Shown here in pieces: positions 8,626 to 20,209 of a stretch of DNA of 25,456 bases. Source of the DNA: Parachlorella kessleri (lineage: Eukaryota; Chlorophyta; Trebouxiophyceae; Chlorellales; Chlorellaceae). The stretch lies in assembly GCA_001598975.1 (NCBI GenBank), contig BBXU01000173.1, positions 1 to 25,456 on the forward strand, in the 5' to 3' direction. A program made the position numbers and the translations under genes. The notes under the pieces were generated by a model. It saw only the letters and a program-made list of their open reading frames with translations. It did not search any database and was not told the DNA's origin. Position 1 is the stretch's first letter, and the number at the start of each line of letters is the position of its first letter.

Positions 8626-11600
8626 CTAGACCTTCCCAGTGTATTTGTAATGCAGCTCGTAATGGGTCTTCAATGCTGCTAATGAAGATCTCCATACAGC
8701 TCCTCCCTTCTGCCCAAGGGACGCGTACAGGTACTGGATCTGCAGCAACAGCACGAGCCAGGAAAGGTATTTGCAAATGCCTCGGGCCATGGCTCTAACG
8801 GTGACTCCTCCTGCTGGGTCAACCCAATCTGTATGGCTGGGCAACCGGCCCACGTGCATCCAGGCTTGTGGACGAGCTTACAGTCTGGAATCGTTGTCCC
8901 AACACGGTCCACCTTGCCCCCGGATCAACCCAATGTGTGCATGCACTTAGGCAAGCAACAAAGCTTTACCGCAGCCCAGCCTGACAGCTGGCAGTGTGAC
9001 AAAAGCGCTATGGCAGGTAGGCAAGGGCGCTTTGGCGGGTCAGGTGTGGAGTAACCCATTGCGGCTGGCTCGGGCTGTGGCAACAATGGCATCCGTTGTC
9101 CACCACAGGAACCCAGGTGTGTGCAGTGATGCGCATGCGGCACAGTCATAGGTCGCAGCGACGCCCGCAGCAGGGTTGGCAGCCGCACGCGCCTGAGTGC
9201 AGAAAGCGACCCCCCCCCCCCCCCCCCCCTCTTCCCCCCCTCCCCAGCATCGACCCAGCTGAGCCCCGCCGTACCTCTGACGAGGAGCAGGCCCCGTAAA
9301 CCGCGCAGGCTCCCTGCCGCAGCGCAGCGGCTGTCTCCGCGCACACCGCGCCGCCGGCAAGGGGGTCTCCCTCCACCGCAGCACCAAACCCCGCATGTGC
9401 GGCAGTGGGGCCAGGGAAGGTGCCGGGGTCGTGCTCAGCGCCAGAGCTCAGCAGGCCCAGCAGGGTGCGCGCCTTGGGGGTCAGGGGCGAGGCAGCCAGT
9501 ATGAGGTAGTCGGCCAGCAAGTGGGGGCAGTACCGCGAAGTGGTGGCCTGCGCACGGAGGGTGACGGCAGGGAGGGCAGCACGCTCATTTCAATGTGATG
9601 CACGGGGCCACAGACGGGGTGGGATGAGAAGCTTGTGCTGGGATATGGCACGCTGAGCGGGTCAGTTGTCCGGTTCCAGAGGAGGCCATCTCAACACCAC
9701 ACCACCCACCACACCACCTCTTTTGCTTGCCCAGTTCAACGAATTGCGATGTTCAGTACTGTAAAAGGGACTTATTTAGTGGCAGTGTGGTGCAGATGAG
9801 GTCAGCCAGGGGAGACAGGCCCTAGCGAGTAGTTACCAAAGGCAGATAGCTCCCACCCGTGGGGGAACAATGCTAATCCAATAGCAACAGCCGCTAATGG
9901 TGCCCTACCTTCAGTGCTGCCACCTCTTCCAGCACTCTTGCCAGCGCCCCAGCGCACTTGACCCGCCACGCTGGCACATCCCCTGGATGACCTGACGCCA
10001 GCTTGGCAGCCAGCTCAGCACCCACCAGCCACACCAGCAGGGCCCGGCAGGCCAGGAGCATCAGGGGCAAGCAGCGCCCAATCTCCTGCAACAACAGAGC
10101 AGTGATGGTGGATGGGTGTGTGAAGAGGGGAAAGGGGGTGGGGGGCAGCGCGGGGGTTGGGGCGCATGAACTGTGCGTTTTGTGACCTCCACAGGTGCAA
10201 AGTATCCAAGCCACAGGCAAGGACTCGTTGCACAAGACCCGACATATCGTAGCCCAGACGCTGTCAACAACAGCCTAACTCATACGCAGGATCCTGCCCT
10301 TATAGACTAGTCAGAGTCACGCAGGCATCCTCTGGACGTCAGCAAGTTGTAGTATATACTCACAATACTGTCAACCCAGGCAAGCCCCAGAGCATAACTG
10401 CATCCAGCCCTGTTACTACAAGTTCAACCCCACCTGTCCTCTGTTCGCATCGCCTGCCTTGCCGATCCCACAGTCACGGCACACGCCGCAGGCCCAACTA
10501 ACCCCCCACCCCTCCTTGCATCACCACCCGCCCCCCATACCTTCTGCCGGTGCCTCAAGACCGCCAGCAGCAGAGCGCAGCTGCCACCGAACATGGCAGC
10601 GCCCTCACGCACGCTGACATCCCAGCAGGGACTTCTTGGCGACGCCTCGGAACAATAAAGGCCACCTGGGGCCCCGCCTGCTGCCCATGCTCTGCATGCT
10701 GCCCAGGTGCCAGCCACGCTGTGCACCATAGTGCTCACAGCGTGGGCCGACAGGCCGAAGATCTGCGGCAGTGAGTTGTATGGCAGTCTCACATTGAGCG
10801 ACACCTTAAAGGTGGGATGCTTCCAAGGGATATTGCTCTGCAACAAATCTCGCAGCCGTGTGCTTTGGTCTGCACCGGCCGGCTGCACATACATCACTGC
10901 GAAAACAATCCAGTCCGCTGGACAGTGCCTACAATCGATGTGAGCCGACCTACCTGCGGCCGTGCAGCCAGGGACTCCAGGGCCCGCAGGGCTGTACATG
11001 TGGCAGCCACGTCAGCCTGGCGCAGCCGAGAGCCCAGGCAGAAGCCGCCGGGCAGTGGCCCTGCCGATGCCCCCCACCATACAACGCACACCTGCGCCTG
11101 CTTCTGCTCCAGCATCTCCTGCATCACCTGGCTGCCCTGTGGGATCGCGCCCTCAGCTTCTAGAATGGCCTTGGCCAGCTCTGTTAGGAGGGCTCTTCCC
11201 CACCCTGCGTGCCCACCCTGCGTGCCAGGTTTGACACCCCCTCCTCCCTCCCCAGCTGGCGCCGCTGCTGCACCCCGCCCTGCTCCTGCTAGTGCCGAGG
11301 GGGTTGCTACCAAGGCCGCAACACAGCGGCTGAGCACTCCCGCCAGCCGCTCCCCATGCTGGCCCATGACATGCCCTGCCCTGCCACCCGTGCTGGCCTC
11401 CAGCACCATCAGCGCCAGCTCAGCCAGTGCTAGTGCGCCGGCGCCTGAGCCTACAACTGCCCAAGGCGCCGCATGCTGCGCTGCTGCGCTGGCCTCCTGC
11501 CCTTCCCTGCCGTCGCTCGCGGCGGCGCCTGCCGCAGCAGGCAGGGCGCGCTCGACCAGCCGCAGCAGCTGGCTGAGCTGGCGGCTGCTGCAGCCGGCTA

Positions 11601-14600
11601 TCAGCGATCGGAGGGCGCCCAAGGCGGCCCGCCGAAGCTGGCCTGCTGCTGGCCCACAGCACTGAGCTCGAGTTGAGCACAGGCCGCCAGGAGCAGGGGG
11701 CTGGCAGAGAGAGGCGGCGGGGAAGATGGCAGTGAAGGGCAGGGTGTGGCGGGTGGGGTCCAAAGCCGGCGCAGCCCCCAGCAGCGTGTCGGCAGCTGGG
11801 GACAGCGCGCGCAGCAGGCACAGCAGGAGGGCCAGCAGGGAGGCAAAGTGGGAGGCTGAGGGCGCTGGGCGCATGTGGTGGGTGAGCTCGCACGCGGCCC
11901 CCACAAAGCCCAGCAGCCGCAGGGAGAGGCAGCTGCAGGAGGCATCACCAGAGAGAGTGTGCAGCTGCTGTGGGCCCTGAAAGTCAAGGCCACGGCTGAG
12001 GGAGCCGTTCCCAGCTGGGGCAGAGGGCTCCCTCAGCAGTAAGCCGGCGGCCTGCTGCAGCAGCACCCCTAGGCTGGCCGCGACGCCGGACGGGTCAGGC
12101 TCAGGCTCAGGCTGCTGCCCGGCCTGCCGCGGTGCATGCAGGGCATCAGCAGCCGGGTGCGGCAGGCAGAGCATGCAGAGCGTGCTCGCAAGGCCACCGT
12201 AGAGGCTGGCCAAGCACTCCTGCAGGAGCCATGCAGCTGCCCTCCCACTGCTGGGGCTGTCCCCGGCTCCCTTGCCCAACAACAAAGTGCCGGCGTTCAG
12301 GGCGGCTCCTACAACTGCTGGCTGTAGGTGCCGCACCACGGCTGTCAGTAGGGCAGAGTTGAGCTGCAGCTCCTCTTGTCGGCCCTGAGCCTGCTGTTGC
12401 TGCACCGCGATGCTCTGGGCAAGCACCTGCTCCAACCTCTCATACCCACCCCGCCCAGAGTGGTAGGGCCCCCGCTCAAATCCTGCTGCCCGCAGCGCAA
12501 GCAGCGCCGCGCCTGGCCCGCAGGCAACATCTGCTGCACTGCTGCTGGTGCGAGGCTTGGCAGGCCCCTTGCCAGCAGCCTCAACCATTTCTTCCGCAGC
12601 TTGTACAGCCAGCAAGCTGCCGTGGCAGGCTGCTAGGCACGCTTCGCCAAGCTGGGCCGCTCCCATAGCAGCTGCCCAACGACTGCCTAGCCCTGTTCCC
12701 TGCAACTGAGGACGCGGCTGCGCTTCCTGGCTCCCCTGCTGGGGCTGCGCACACGCCTGCTGCAACAAGCTGAGCTGGCGCACAATGTCCTCCAACCAGC
12801 TAGGCCGCGGTTCCAGGCCTCCTTCAGGGGTGGGGGCCTGGCTGGGCGCGGCAGGCGCCAGCAGTGCAGCAGCGACCCAGCAAGCCATCAGGTCGCGGCA
12901 CAAGGTCCACACCTCACCAGCAGGCTGTAAGCCTCGGCTGCAGTCGCGGGCTGTGCTGCCCGCCACGCCTGAGGAGGCGCCACCCGTGCCCCGTGCCAGC
13001 TGTCCCTGTGCCTGCACCAGCGCCGCGGCTGCGCTGCAGAGCGCGCCCAGCAGGGCTGGCCAGTCTGGCGCCACAAGGAGCGCTGGCGCCGGCGGATGCT
13101 CTCCATGCTGGCAGGATGCTGGCAGCCGGGGAGCCAGCCAGGTGTTAGCTGTGGCCGTTTGGAGGACGTTCAAACCCAAAGAGAGAGTGGTGAGCGTGCT
13201 TTGCACGAGGCGCTGCCGGTCCAATGGCGCCTGCATGGGCAGCACGCCCGCGAAAGACTCACATCCTGGTGTCACCTTGTAGAAGATACACACTTATACG
13301 TATGTGAAAGGTGCACTTCTGGCACTAGCTGGGCACCAGGCAACGAAGCTCAAGGCCGCCTTTGCATGGCCGAAAGGCAACCCAGGGCCGCAAGCTGAGG
13401 AATGAAAGGGCGCTGCTTCACCTGCCTGCGCATGGGAGGGTGCCACTGACCTGGTCGGTGATGGCATCAACTGAAGACAGTCCGGCAAGTGCTGCTGCCA
13501 GAGTAGCTGCCAGCGCAGCCTGGGCCAGTGAGGCAGCCTGCTGATGCCCCAGCGCATCCTGATGCTCCAACGACAGCGATTTCACCAGCTTTAGCAGGCG
13601 GCTCAACGCATCCAGCGCTTGGCAAACAGTTTCAGGCTTCCCAGCACCAGCATCTCCTGGGTCATCTGCCGGCTGGTGCTTCCTCTTCCTCTCTTTCTTC
13701 GCTGACCGGCCAACCGACGCAGTGCCAGCGGGCTCGCCTCCGCTGCCACTGCCACCATCACCCAACGCTGCCTCGCTCGCGGCTGCAGCTGGTGGCAGGC
13801 AGGCTGCTTGGGAGGCGATGCTCTGCAGGCAGGCCGCCACATTGGCTTGCCAAGCCGGCGCCTTGATAGCCTTGCCCCTGCTCAGCCGCTTGACGTGCCC
13901 TGCCAGTTGGGCCGCCAGCTGACCAGCTGTGCCTGCCTCCGTGCTGGCTGCTGCTGCTGGGGACCGGGCAACCTCGACTGCCTTGCCCGTCTTCGTTTTC
14001 TTGGCAGCAGGGCTTGGCAGGGTGAGAGGCGCGTTTTGAGGTAAGCAGTTGGCAATGGCTCTGCGGCAGGGGCAGCACTGGTTCATATAAGTGTCACTCA
14101 TTGCAGATCCACACAAAGCTGCTGGCAACATGAATCAGCAACTGTCCGCTCAAGGAACAGCTAGTGAGACGGAGGCACCGCACGGCTTAGGCACAGCAAT
14201 GCCTGCGCGCGATAGTGGCCCCTGCACCAAGAAGCCTAGCCTGCTCCCAGCCCACCTGATGGCCAGGTATAGCTGGGAGAACGTCGCCCCCAGGAGGGGC
14301 TCCCTCGCCTGCTGCACCTCTGGCAGGGCACAGGCCCGCCACAGCCGCAGCGCTGAAGCTTCCAGAGCGCGCTGCTGCCGCCGCTGGGTATGCGTCAAGG
14401 GCAGGAGGCCAAGCTGCAGGCATGCCTGCACAGCCACACGGCCGGCATGACTCATGGCTTAGCCAGATGTGGAGAGTGTGAACGGATCAGATACGGGCAT
14501 GTACCGGCACAACTGAAAGCTAGGGCAGGGAAAGCTTGCCAGGCAACCAGCGAGCATGCAGCGGGGGTTGAGGCCTCCACCATAGCTTGACACTCATTGA

Positions 14601-17600
14601 CACTGCCGGTTCTCACAGCAGCCAGCACTCCTTGCCTCCTGCACGACTTCCTCAACCGCACTTGCCTCCAGCACTGGCTTGAGAGAGTCCGCAGGCGCCC
14701 AGGTCACCAGCTGCTCAGCTGCTGGCAGCAACGCTTCGAGGGTTGCCGCGCCAAATTCCACCGCCAGCCCGCCACACTGCTCCGCCTGCTCCTCACTACC
14801 ACCGTCCCCACTGCAGCTGCTGCTGTCCCTGCTGGTCCTTGCCGCTGCCAGCGAGGCTGCCAGCGTTTGGCACAGCCACTCCGCCAGGCCTCGAAGCTCT
14901 CCTTCGGCTGCCTGCTGCTGGGCTAGAACTTGCCCCTGCACCCAGCTCGGCACGTCTGGCTCGCTCGCCTGGCTGCAGGGCCGCAGTGCTGCTGCGCTCG
15001 GAGCGTCAGCCATCTCGACATCTCCTCCCTCTGCCGCCGCTGCGCTCTCAGAGCCTGGCATTTGCAGGTCTGGCAGCTCGCCCTGTCCATCCTTTTGCAC
15101 AGTGAGTGCCGCAGGGCACAGGTGCTGCAGGTACTGGCAGCGCCTGTGCAGAACTCCCAGCCGCTGTACGGCTGCTTGTACCGCCACAAGCGCCAGCTGG
15201 CACTGCGCTCCGCTGGCAGGTACACCCGGACCATCAAGGCTAGCACCGCTTCCTTCCCCGCGCGACTTACGTTTGGGGCTGCCCAGGCGCCCTTCCTGTG
15301 GGAGTAGCAGGCGCAGCACGGCCAGCAGCCCTGGCAGTGCCGCTGCTGCTGATGACGGGCCAGGCAACGGTGCGCTGGCAAATGCGACGGCTGGTGTGCC
15401 GTTTTGAACACCCTGCCGCCCACCAAGCGCAGCAAAGTAGCCACCTACCAGGCAGGGTGATAGTGGACCAACACGGACCAGATCCTCGGTTCTGAGCTTC
15501 GCCTGCTGGCCCGGCAGAGGCACAACCTGGGGTGCAGCGCAGAAGGAGCAAGCGAGGCTCAAGCGGGACCCCACGGGGACGACTGTAGGGTTGTAGCTGC
15601 GTCCTGTTTGGCGGCCAACATGATCTGGGTACGGGCACTCCCCCATACCCAGAGGAAAGGGCGTCACAGCTTCCACAAGCCGGCGTCCGGCACCTTGCAG
15701 GCAAGCTGTGCAATTGTGCATGCAGCAAGGACGCTACGAGCAGCAGGGCAGCGGGCGAAACGCCAATGACCAGCTCCTTTCAACCAAAACACATCTCATC
15801 TCAAGTGTCGTGCCCGCAATGCCTGCCACAACCTCTGTGAAAAGATGCCTGAGGGCTGTACCTGGGGATGCTGGGCAGCGCAGCGGGCATGTACCGCCAG
15901 CGCTAGGGCGTACAGCCGCAGCAGGCATGGCAGCAGGGTGCCGCCGGGTGCCTCTTGCGGCTGCAGCCCCTCAAGCGCCGACAGGAGCCGAGGGAGCGAC
16001 AGGGCCAGGCTGGCAATCAGGGCCTCTGCTGCCTGGGCCACTGCTGGGGCGGTGGTCAGGTCGACCACCAGGGAGGCTAGGCAGCAGGTGCACACCTGCA
16101 CAGCCAAGGAATCATTTGATACATTCAGTCATGGAAAAGAAAGCACAACCCGAGCCAGAAGCCTGCTGCTTAGGCACTCGCCACAGGCGAATGTGCAGGC
16201 TTATCTACAAGCCGCTGGCAGAGCCTGCAGCAACGAAGAGGATGCCAGCAATGTAACCCTGCTTGCTACACCCCCTTGAGACACCAAGGGCATGCTCCGA
16301 TCTGCAATAACGTAAGTGTTCCACCCTTAGGAGCTATAGCCACACTAGGAAGACCTTTGGGAACAAGAGCAGCTGTGGGCCATCCACTTTACCTCCATGA
16401 AAACTGGCAGCATGGCATCATTACTGCCGGCATGCTGCAACCGGCCTGCCCAACCAACCATCCACTGCACCAAGCCAGCTGCCTGCCCGCTGGGAAGCCC
16501 CTCCACCGCCTCCGACAGCCAGACTTGGAAGGCCCCGCTGCCCACCACCGCTGCTGCCGCTGAGGCTCCACCTGCTGCTGCGGGTGAGGGTGCACCAGCC
16601 TTATGCTTGCTGCCGCTGCGAGAGCTGGCCTTTTCAGAGCCAGAGTCTTCAACAGGTGCTGATTGGCCCAGCAGGGCCTCGGCCAGAGAGTCCAGAAGTG
16701 TGGGCAGCTGCCGCAGCTCCGCGTACGCACCCACAAGCCCACACGCCACCTCTACAGCCACGCCCTGTGGCGCCCCTGCCGACTGCCATGCCGCTCCGCT
16801 GGCCGACAGGAGCGTGCCCGCATCAACTGCAGCGTCCTTTGCAGGAGCCGCAGCTGGGCCGTCGGCTGAGGCTGCAGGGGCAGCTGGAGACAGCAGGAGG
16901 GCCCATATCGCGGGCAGGTGCCCCTGGATGGGGCGGTGCTCCACCGCCAGCACCCCCTGTAGTACCTGCAGTACCGCCCCCTCCACATCAGCCGCTGCAC
17001 TGGGGCCCAGCCGAGGCGCTTGCTGTGCATGCTTTGCCCGCTGGGCCACCGCCAGCATGGCATCCGTGAGGCGCTGCAGCACCGCGCGGTGGATGCCTTG
17101 GGGGTCCTGGGTGGGGCGGTACACCTTGTGGGACTTGAGCGGACCTGTCAGGCGCGCAATAGCCCTGCGCAAGAGCAGGCCGTGGCATGGCATTGAGATG
17201 CCGGTACAGATGACACAGAGCCGCTCCTGCTCTTTGCCAAGGCCTAGCTTAGAAGCTGGCACGGCACAGCCTCCCAGGCAGCTACCAGCAGCACTGTACA
17301 GCCAAACACAGCAACAGCCCCAGTGGTGTTGATGACGCGCACGGCTCCCTCCCTGGGCCCTCTGTCCTGGGCGTAATGCCCCGCAGGTCAGAGAGCGTAT
17401 GGGCACCCGCCTTGCATGCATCCCCCCTCCCTATCATGACGGGAGCTGCTGCAGGCCCCGTTTGGAACAGCTCTCGACTGGTGCCGGTGCCTGCCCTCCT
17501 TTCCCGGCCCCACCACACACCTGACGGTGTTCCCTAGCCCAGCAGCTGGCTCTGCCTCCGCCGCCAGACCGCTGCCCAGCCTCCCAGCCCGCCCTAAAAG

Positions 17601-19871
17601 GAGGTCAAGGAGCGCTGCAAACATGTGGAAGTCGGCTGCGGCAGGGAGGGTGCCTGCTGTGCCTGCTCCGCCTGCTGTGCTGCTTGCCCCTGCCCCTGCT
17701 GCGGCGCCCTCCTCACTGCCCTCCTCCCCCGGGCCTCGCTTTCTGGAGGAGCCGCCTTGCGTCAGCAGCGCGGCCTCTGCAACAGATGCGACACACGCAG
17801 ATTCAACAGCGCTGGGCCTGCACTTCTCCGAACTTCTTCCCCCTTGTCCTATAGCTTGCCAAGGAAGCCAGGGGCACCACACATACACACCTCTTGCGGA
17901 CTCCCAACAAGGGATACTACCCACACAAGCGGCTGTCCTTTGCACCTAGCAAAGACCAGAAAGAGGCGGAGACATACCTGCCTCAGTAGCCCTGCGGAAC
18001 TTGGCGAGGGCTCCGCAGTACCGCTCCAGCACCCACGGCAGCATGCGCAGCAGGCACGGCACGGCGTCAGGTGCCGACCCAGCCGCCTCCTGGACGAGAG
18101 GAGCCTCCTTCTGTTCCTCCTGCCGGGCTCTCTTCCTTGGCTGCTGCTCCTGCTGCTGCTTCCCCACAAGCTGCTGTGGCCGCTTGGCATCCAGCCGTGC
18201 AGCCAGCTGCTCAAACAGCAGAGCTGCGTAGGGCCGGTGTGTCCGCCCTGGCACAGTGCCTGCCCCATGCCCGTCCACTCCCTTGCCACTGTCAGGTGCG
18301 GCCTCTGCTGGCGAGGCAGCGAAGGCTGCCTGACACACAGCAGAAAGACCTGCGGTGCCGCACCAGGGCTTGCACAGCTGAGTTCCAACTTGGCTCAAAA
18401 GATATGGGCATTAGCGATGGACCACTGCCCGCTCAAGGTGCGGATAAGAAGGGACAACTGCACAGCAGCACTGTAACACTTCTTTGGACGTACTGGTCCG
18501 ATACTTAAGGGATTTTGGGGATGCTCGACGCCCTCTCCGAGGCCTTTGTTCAGCTACAACGCAGCAAGAAATCAGAATACCCAGCGTAGGTCGACCGTGT
18601 CCCCCATGTAATGTGGAAGAGCCAGGAGGGAGACCAGGTATGCCAACATCACCACAGCATGCTGGCGCTGGCTGGCTGACATGCCTGGGATGTGTGCTGG
18701 GTGGAAGATGACCGCTTCCAGCAGCGCCTGGCTCTGGGCTGCCAGCGTGCCCAGTGTCTGCGCCGCACCGCCAGCCGGTACTGGAGCTGCAGGATGAAAT
18801 CCAACCACGGCCAGCGGCACCAGGAGGCGCGGCAGCACACCCTCCCACACCTTCCGGGGAACTGGGTGGGCGGCAACCGCAGCCTACGGCAGGGATGGGG
18901 GGCAGGCCATGAACGGGGGCTTTCTCTTGGTAAGAAAGCATGAGTGCCTGCCTGCTGCTAGGTTGCATGTAGCGACCGAAGAGGAGCACAGGCCTAGCAG
19001 CTTCAGCACCATCAAAGGGGAGGCAGCAGCCACTGTGATAATATCACCCGTTGTATTGTGCAATGCAGCACCCAACCAAGCACCTGTGCCACACCTGCAG
19101 CATGGCGACAGCTCCCTGGGTAACAGCCACCCACGCCCGGGCTGCCTGCTCTGTGCCGCCAGCATCAGTGTCTTGTGGACCAGCCTCAGCACTCTGCCAC
19201 CCGGCCAGGGCTGCTTCTGCCAGTCCCACGGCATGCTCGAGGGACGGGCGGCTGCTTGCACCGAACTTGCTGCTCAGCAGGCGCAGCAGCTCACCCAGCT
19301 GCTGTAGCAGTAGGCTGCCTTGGTCATTCTCCGGCAAGTCCAGCGAGAGCTGGCTGAGTAAGGCTGCCACAGTGGGCACCAGCGCAGCCGGAAGCTGGTA
19401 TGTGGCAGGTACGGACTGACTAGCCAGCAGGACTGTTGCAACCCGCCAGCAGTCCGGTCGCAGGCGGGCCTCTGCCTCCCGTATACCCCTTGCTGCATTG
19501 CCACCGCTTGTTGCCTTCTTCTGGCCAGCGCTGCCCTTGACCACTGCTGTGAGCGTCCAGTCAAGGACGGTCTTGGAGTAGTGGAAGCGGACCAGGGGTG
19601 GCAAGGGCGGGGCCCTCGCCCCGTCCGCCACACCGCCGTCTTGGTGAAGTTGGAGGGTGGAGAGCAAGCGGCTTGCCGCCAACAGCTTGCTGCAGTGCCA
19701 GGTGGGGTGGGGTGGGTGGGTGGGTGGGTGGTGGGGGGGGGCTATCAAGGTGACCAGCTCACGACACCATGGGCATGCAGCTCTGATGACTCCCAGCCTC
19801 ATCAACACATACCTATCAAGGGATCCCTCACGGCTATGCAGAGCCCTCAGGTCCGCAGCAGGAACAGACAT
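8626..19871 (-). CDS. URB2: Urb2/Npa2-family nucleolar ribosome-biogenesis protein, very large
   Basis: Urb2/Npa2 is a helical-repeat nucleolar protein needed for early 60S pre-ribosome assembly. Exons, 5' to 3': 19871-19813, 19689-19095, 18883-18581, 18329-17978, 17776-17521, 17293-16393, 16095-15862, 15733-14617, 14457-14256, 14060-13451, 13275-11092, 11016-10954, 10837-10541, 10085-9909, 9547-9275, 8739-8626 (2578 residues, stop TAG). ATG 19871 is the first Met in its frame. The family call rests on the C-terminus: SRYCPHLLADYLILAAS, then ALRQGACAVYGACSSSEIQY, ending LAALKTHYELHYKYTGKV. Near residues 700-800 is VYRPTQDPQGIHRAVLQRL. Basic NLS-like patches (PRKRARQEEQK, SPKRKSRGEG, KKERKRKHQ) fit a nucleolar site. 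Much of the rest is Ala/Leu/Gln-rich helix. Joins 18581/18329 and 15862/15733 are the least certain. Human URB2 is about 1500 residues, so this copy is long. Confidence 0.75.
9210..9239 (-). repeat. Homopolymer C20 (G20 in the URB2 transcript) in last URB2 intron
   Basis: The plus strand reads C20 (9210-9229) followed by further short C runs to about 9245. On the URB2 sense strand this is a G-run beginning about 30 bases after the splice donor at 9274. It could form a G-quadruplex in the pre-mRNA or be a slippage site. The exact length may be affected by sequencing error. Confidence 0.8.
19701..19741 (+). repeat. (GGGT)n / G-rich tract in first URB2 intron
   Basis: Repeated GGGG/GGGT units end in a G9 run (19733-19741). 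On the URB2 sense strand the tract is pyrimidine-rich and lies directly before the 3' splice site at 19690, so it probably serves as the polypyrimidine tract of that intron. The plus strand fits the simple G-quadruplex rule. Confidence 0.75.
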
Positions 19872-20209
19872 CCGTTTTACAACAGGAGCAGGTGCATGCA
19901 ACTGCTCATCACCTTTCAATAAGAATAATCAGTTGCAGTTGCATGTCAATAATATAATTGTAGCGTGCGTTATTCTTAGTGCTTACGCCTTGGGTCGGCC
20001 CCCTTGAGCCTTGGGTGGGCCCGCCACGTCCTAGCTGGCACTTGTGTCCAAGACACCCCAAAGTCCTTGTTTCAAGCGCGCACCTGGCAAGCTATCGACA
20101 TTAATTCACAAGCAAGCCCTTGAGTCCTTCCTGCCTGACGATCGTTCGACACCGACAGGTCCAACATGTCAGCTTAGTGCCTTGCAGTTGCAAGTAGACG
20201 GCTTCAGTT
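19872..20209. promoter_or_regulatory. Divergent upstream region between URB2 (minus) and the PUB gene (plus)
   Basis: 338 bp separate the two start codons and must contain both leaders and core promoters. An AT-rich segment at about 19920-19965 (around aataatataattg) is the only TATA-like candidate, and its direction cannot be assigned. A G/C-rich inverted-looking pair (gggtcggccccc and gggtgggccc) follows at about 19990-20020. Nothing else is recognised. Confidence 0.4.
19877..19909 (-). other. Candidate upstream ORF in URB2 leader
   Basis: ATG at 19909 opens ten codons (MSSCMHLLLL) and stops with TAA five bases before the URB2 start at 19871. If the URB2 transcript begins upstream of 19909, ribosomes would meet this frame first and would have to reinitiate or scan past it. 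The transcript start is unknown. Confidence 0.3.

Noticed and set aside
10817..11665. 282-codon plus-strand frame
   Set aside because: It overlaps URB2 exons on the opposite strand; Pro/Ser/Ala-rich shadow typical of GC-rich antisense.
14679..15407. 242-codon plus-strand frame
   Set aside because: Antisense shadow of a URB2 exon whose frame joins its neighbours in phase.
16397..17332. 311-codon plus-strand frame
   Set aside because: Antisense shadow of URB2 exon 17293-16393; no recognisable domain.
8740..19812. Box C/D or H/ACA snoRNAs in URB2 introns
   Set aside because: Ribosome-biogenesis genes often host snoRNAs, but I found no RTGATGA box paired with CTGA at suitable spacing on the sense strand in the introns I read through; a dedicated scan was not possible.
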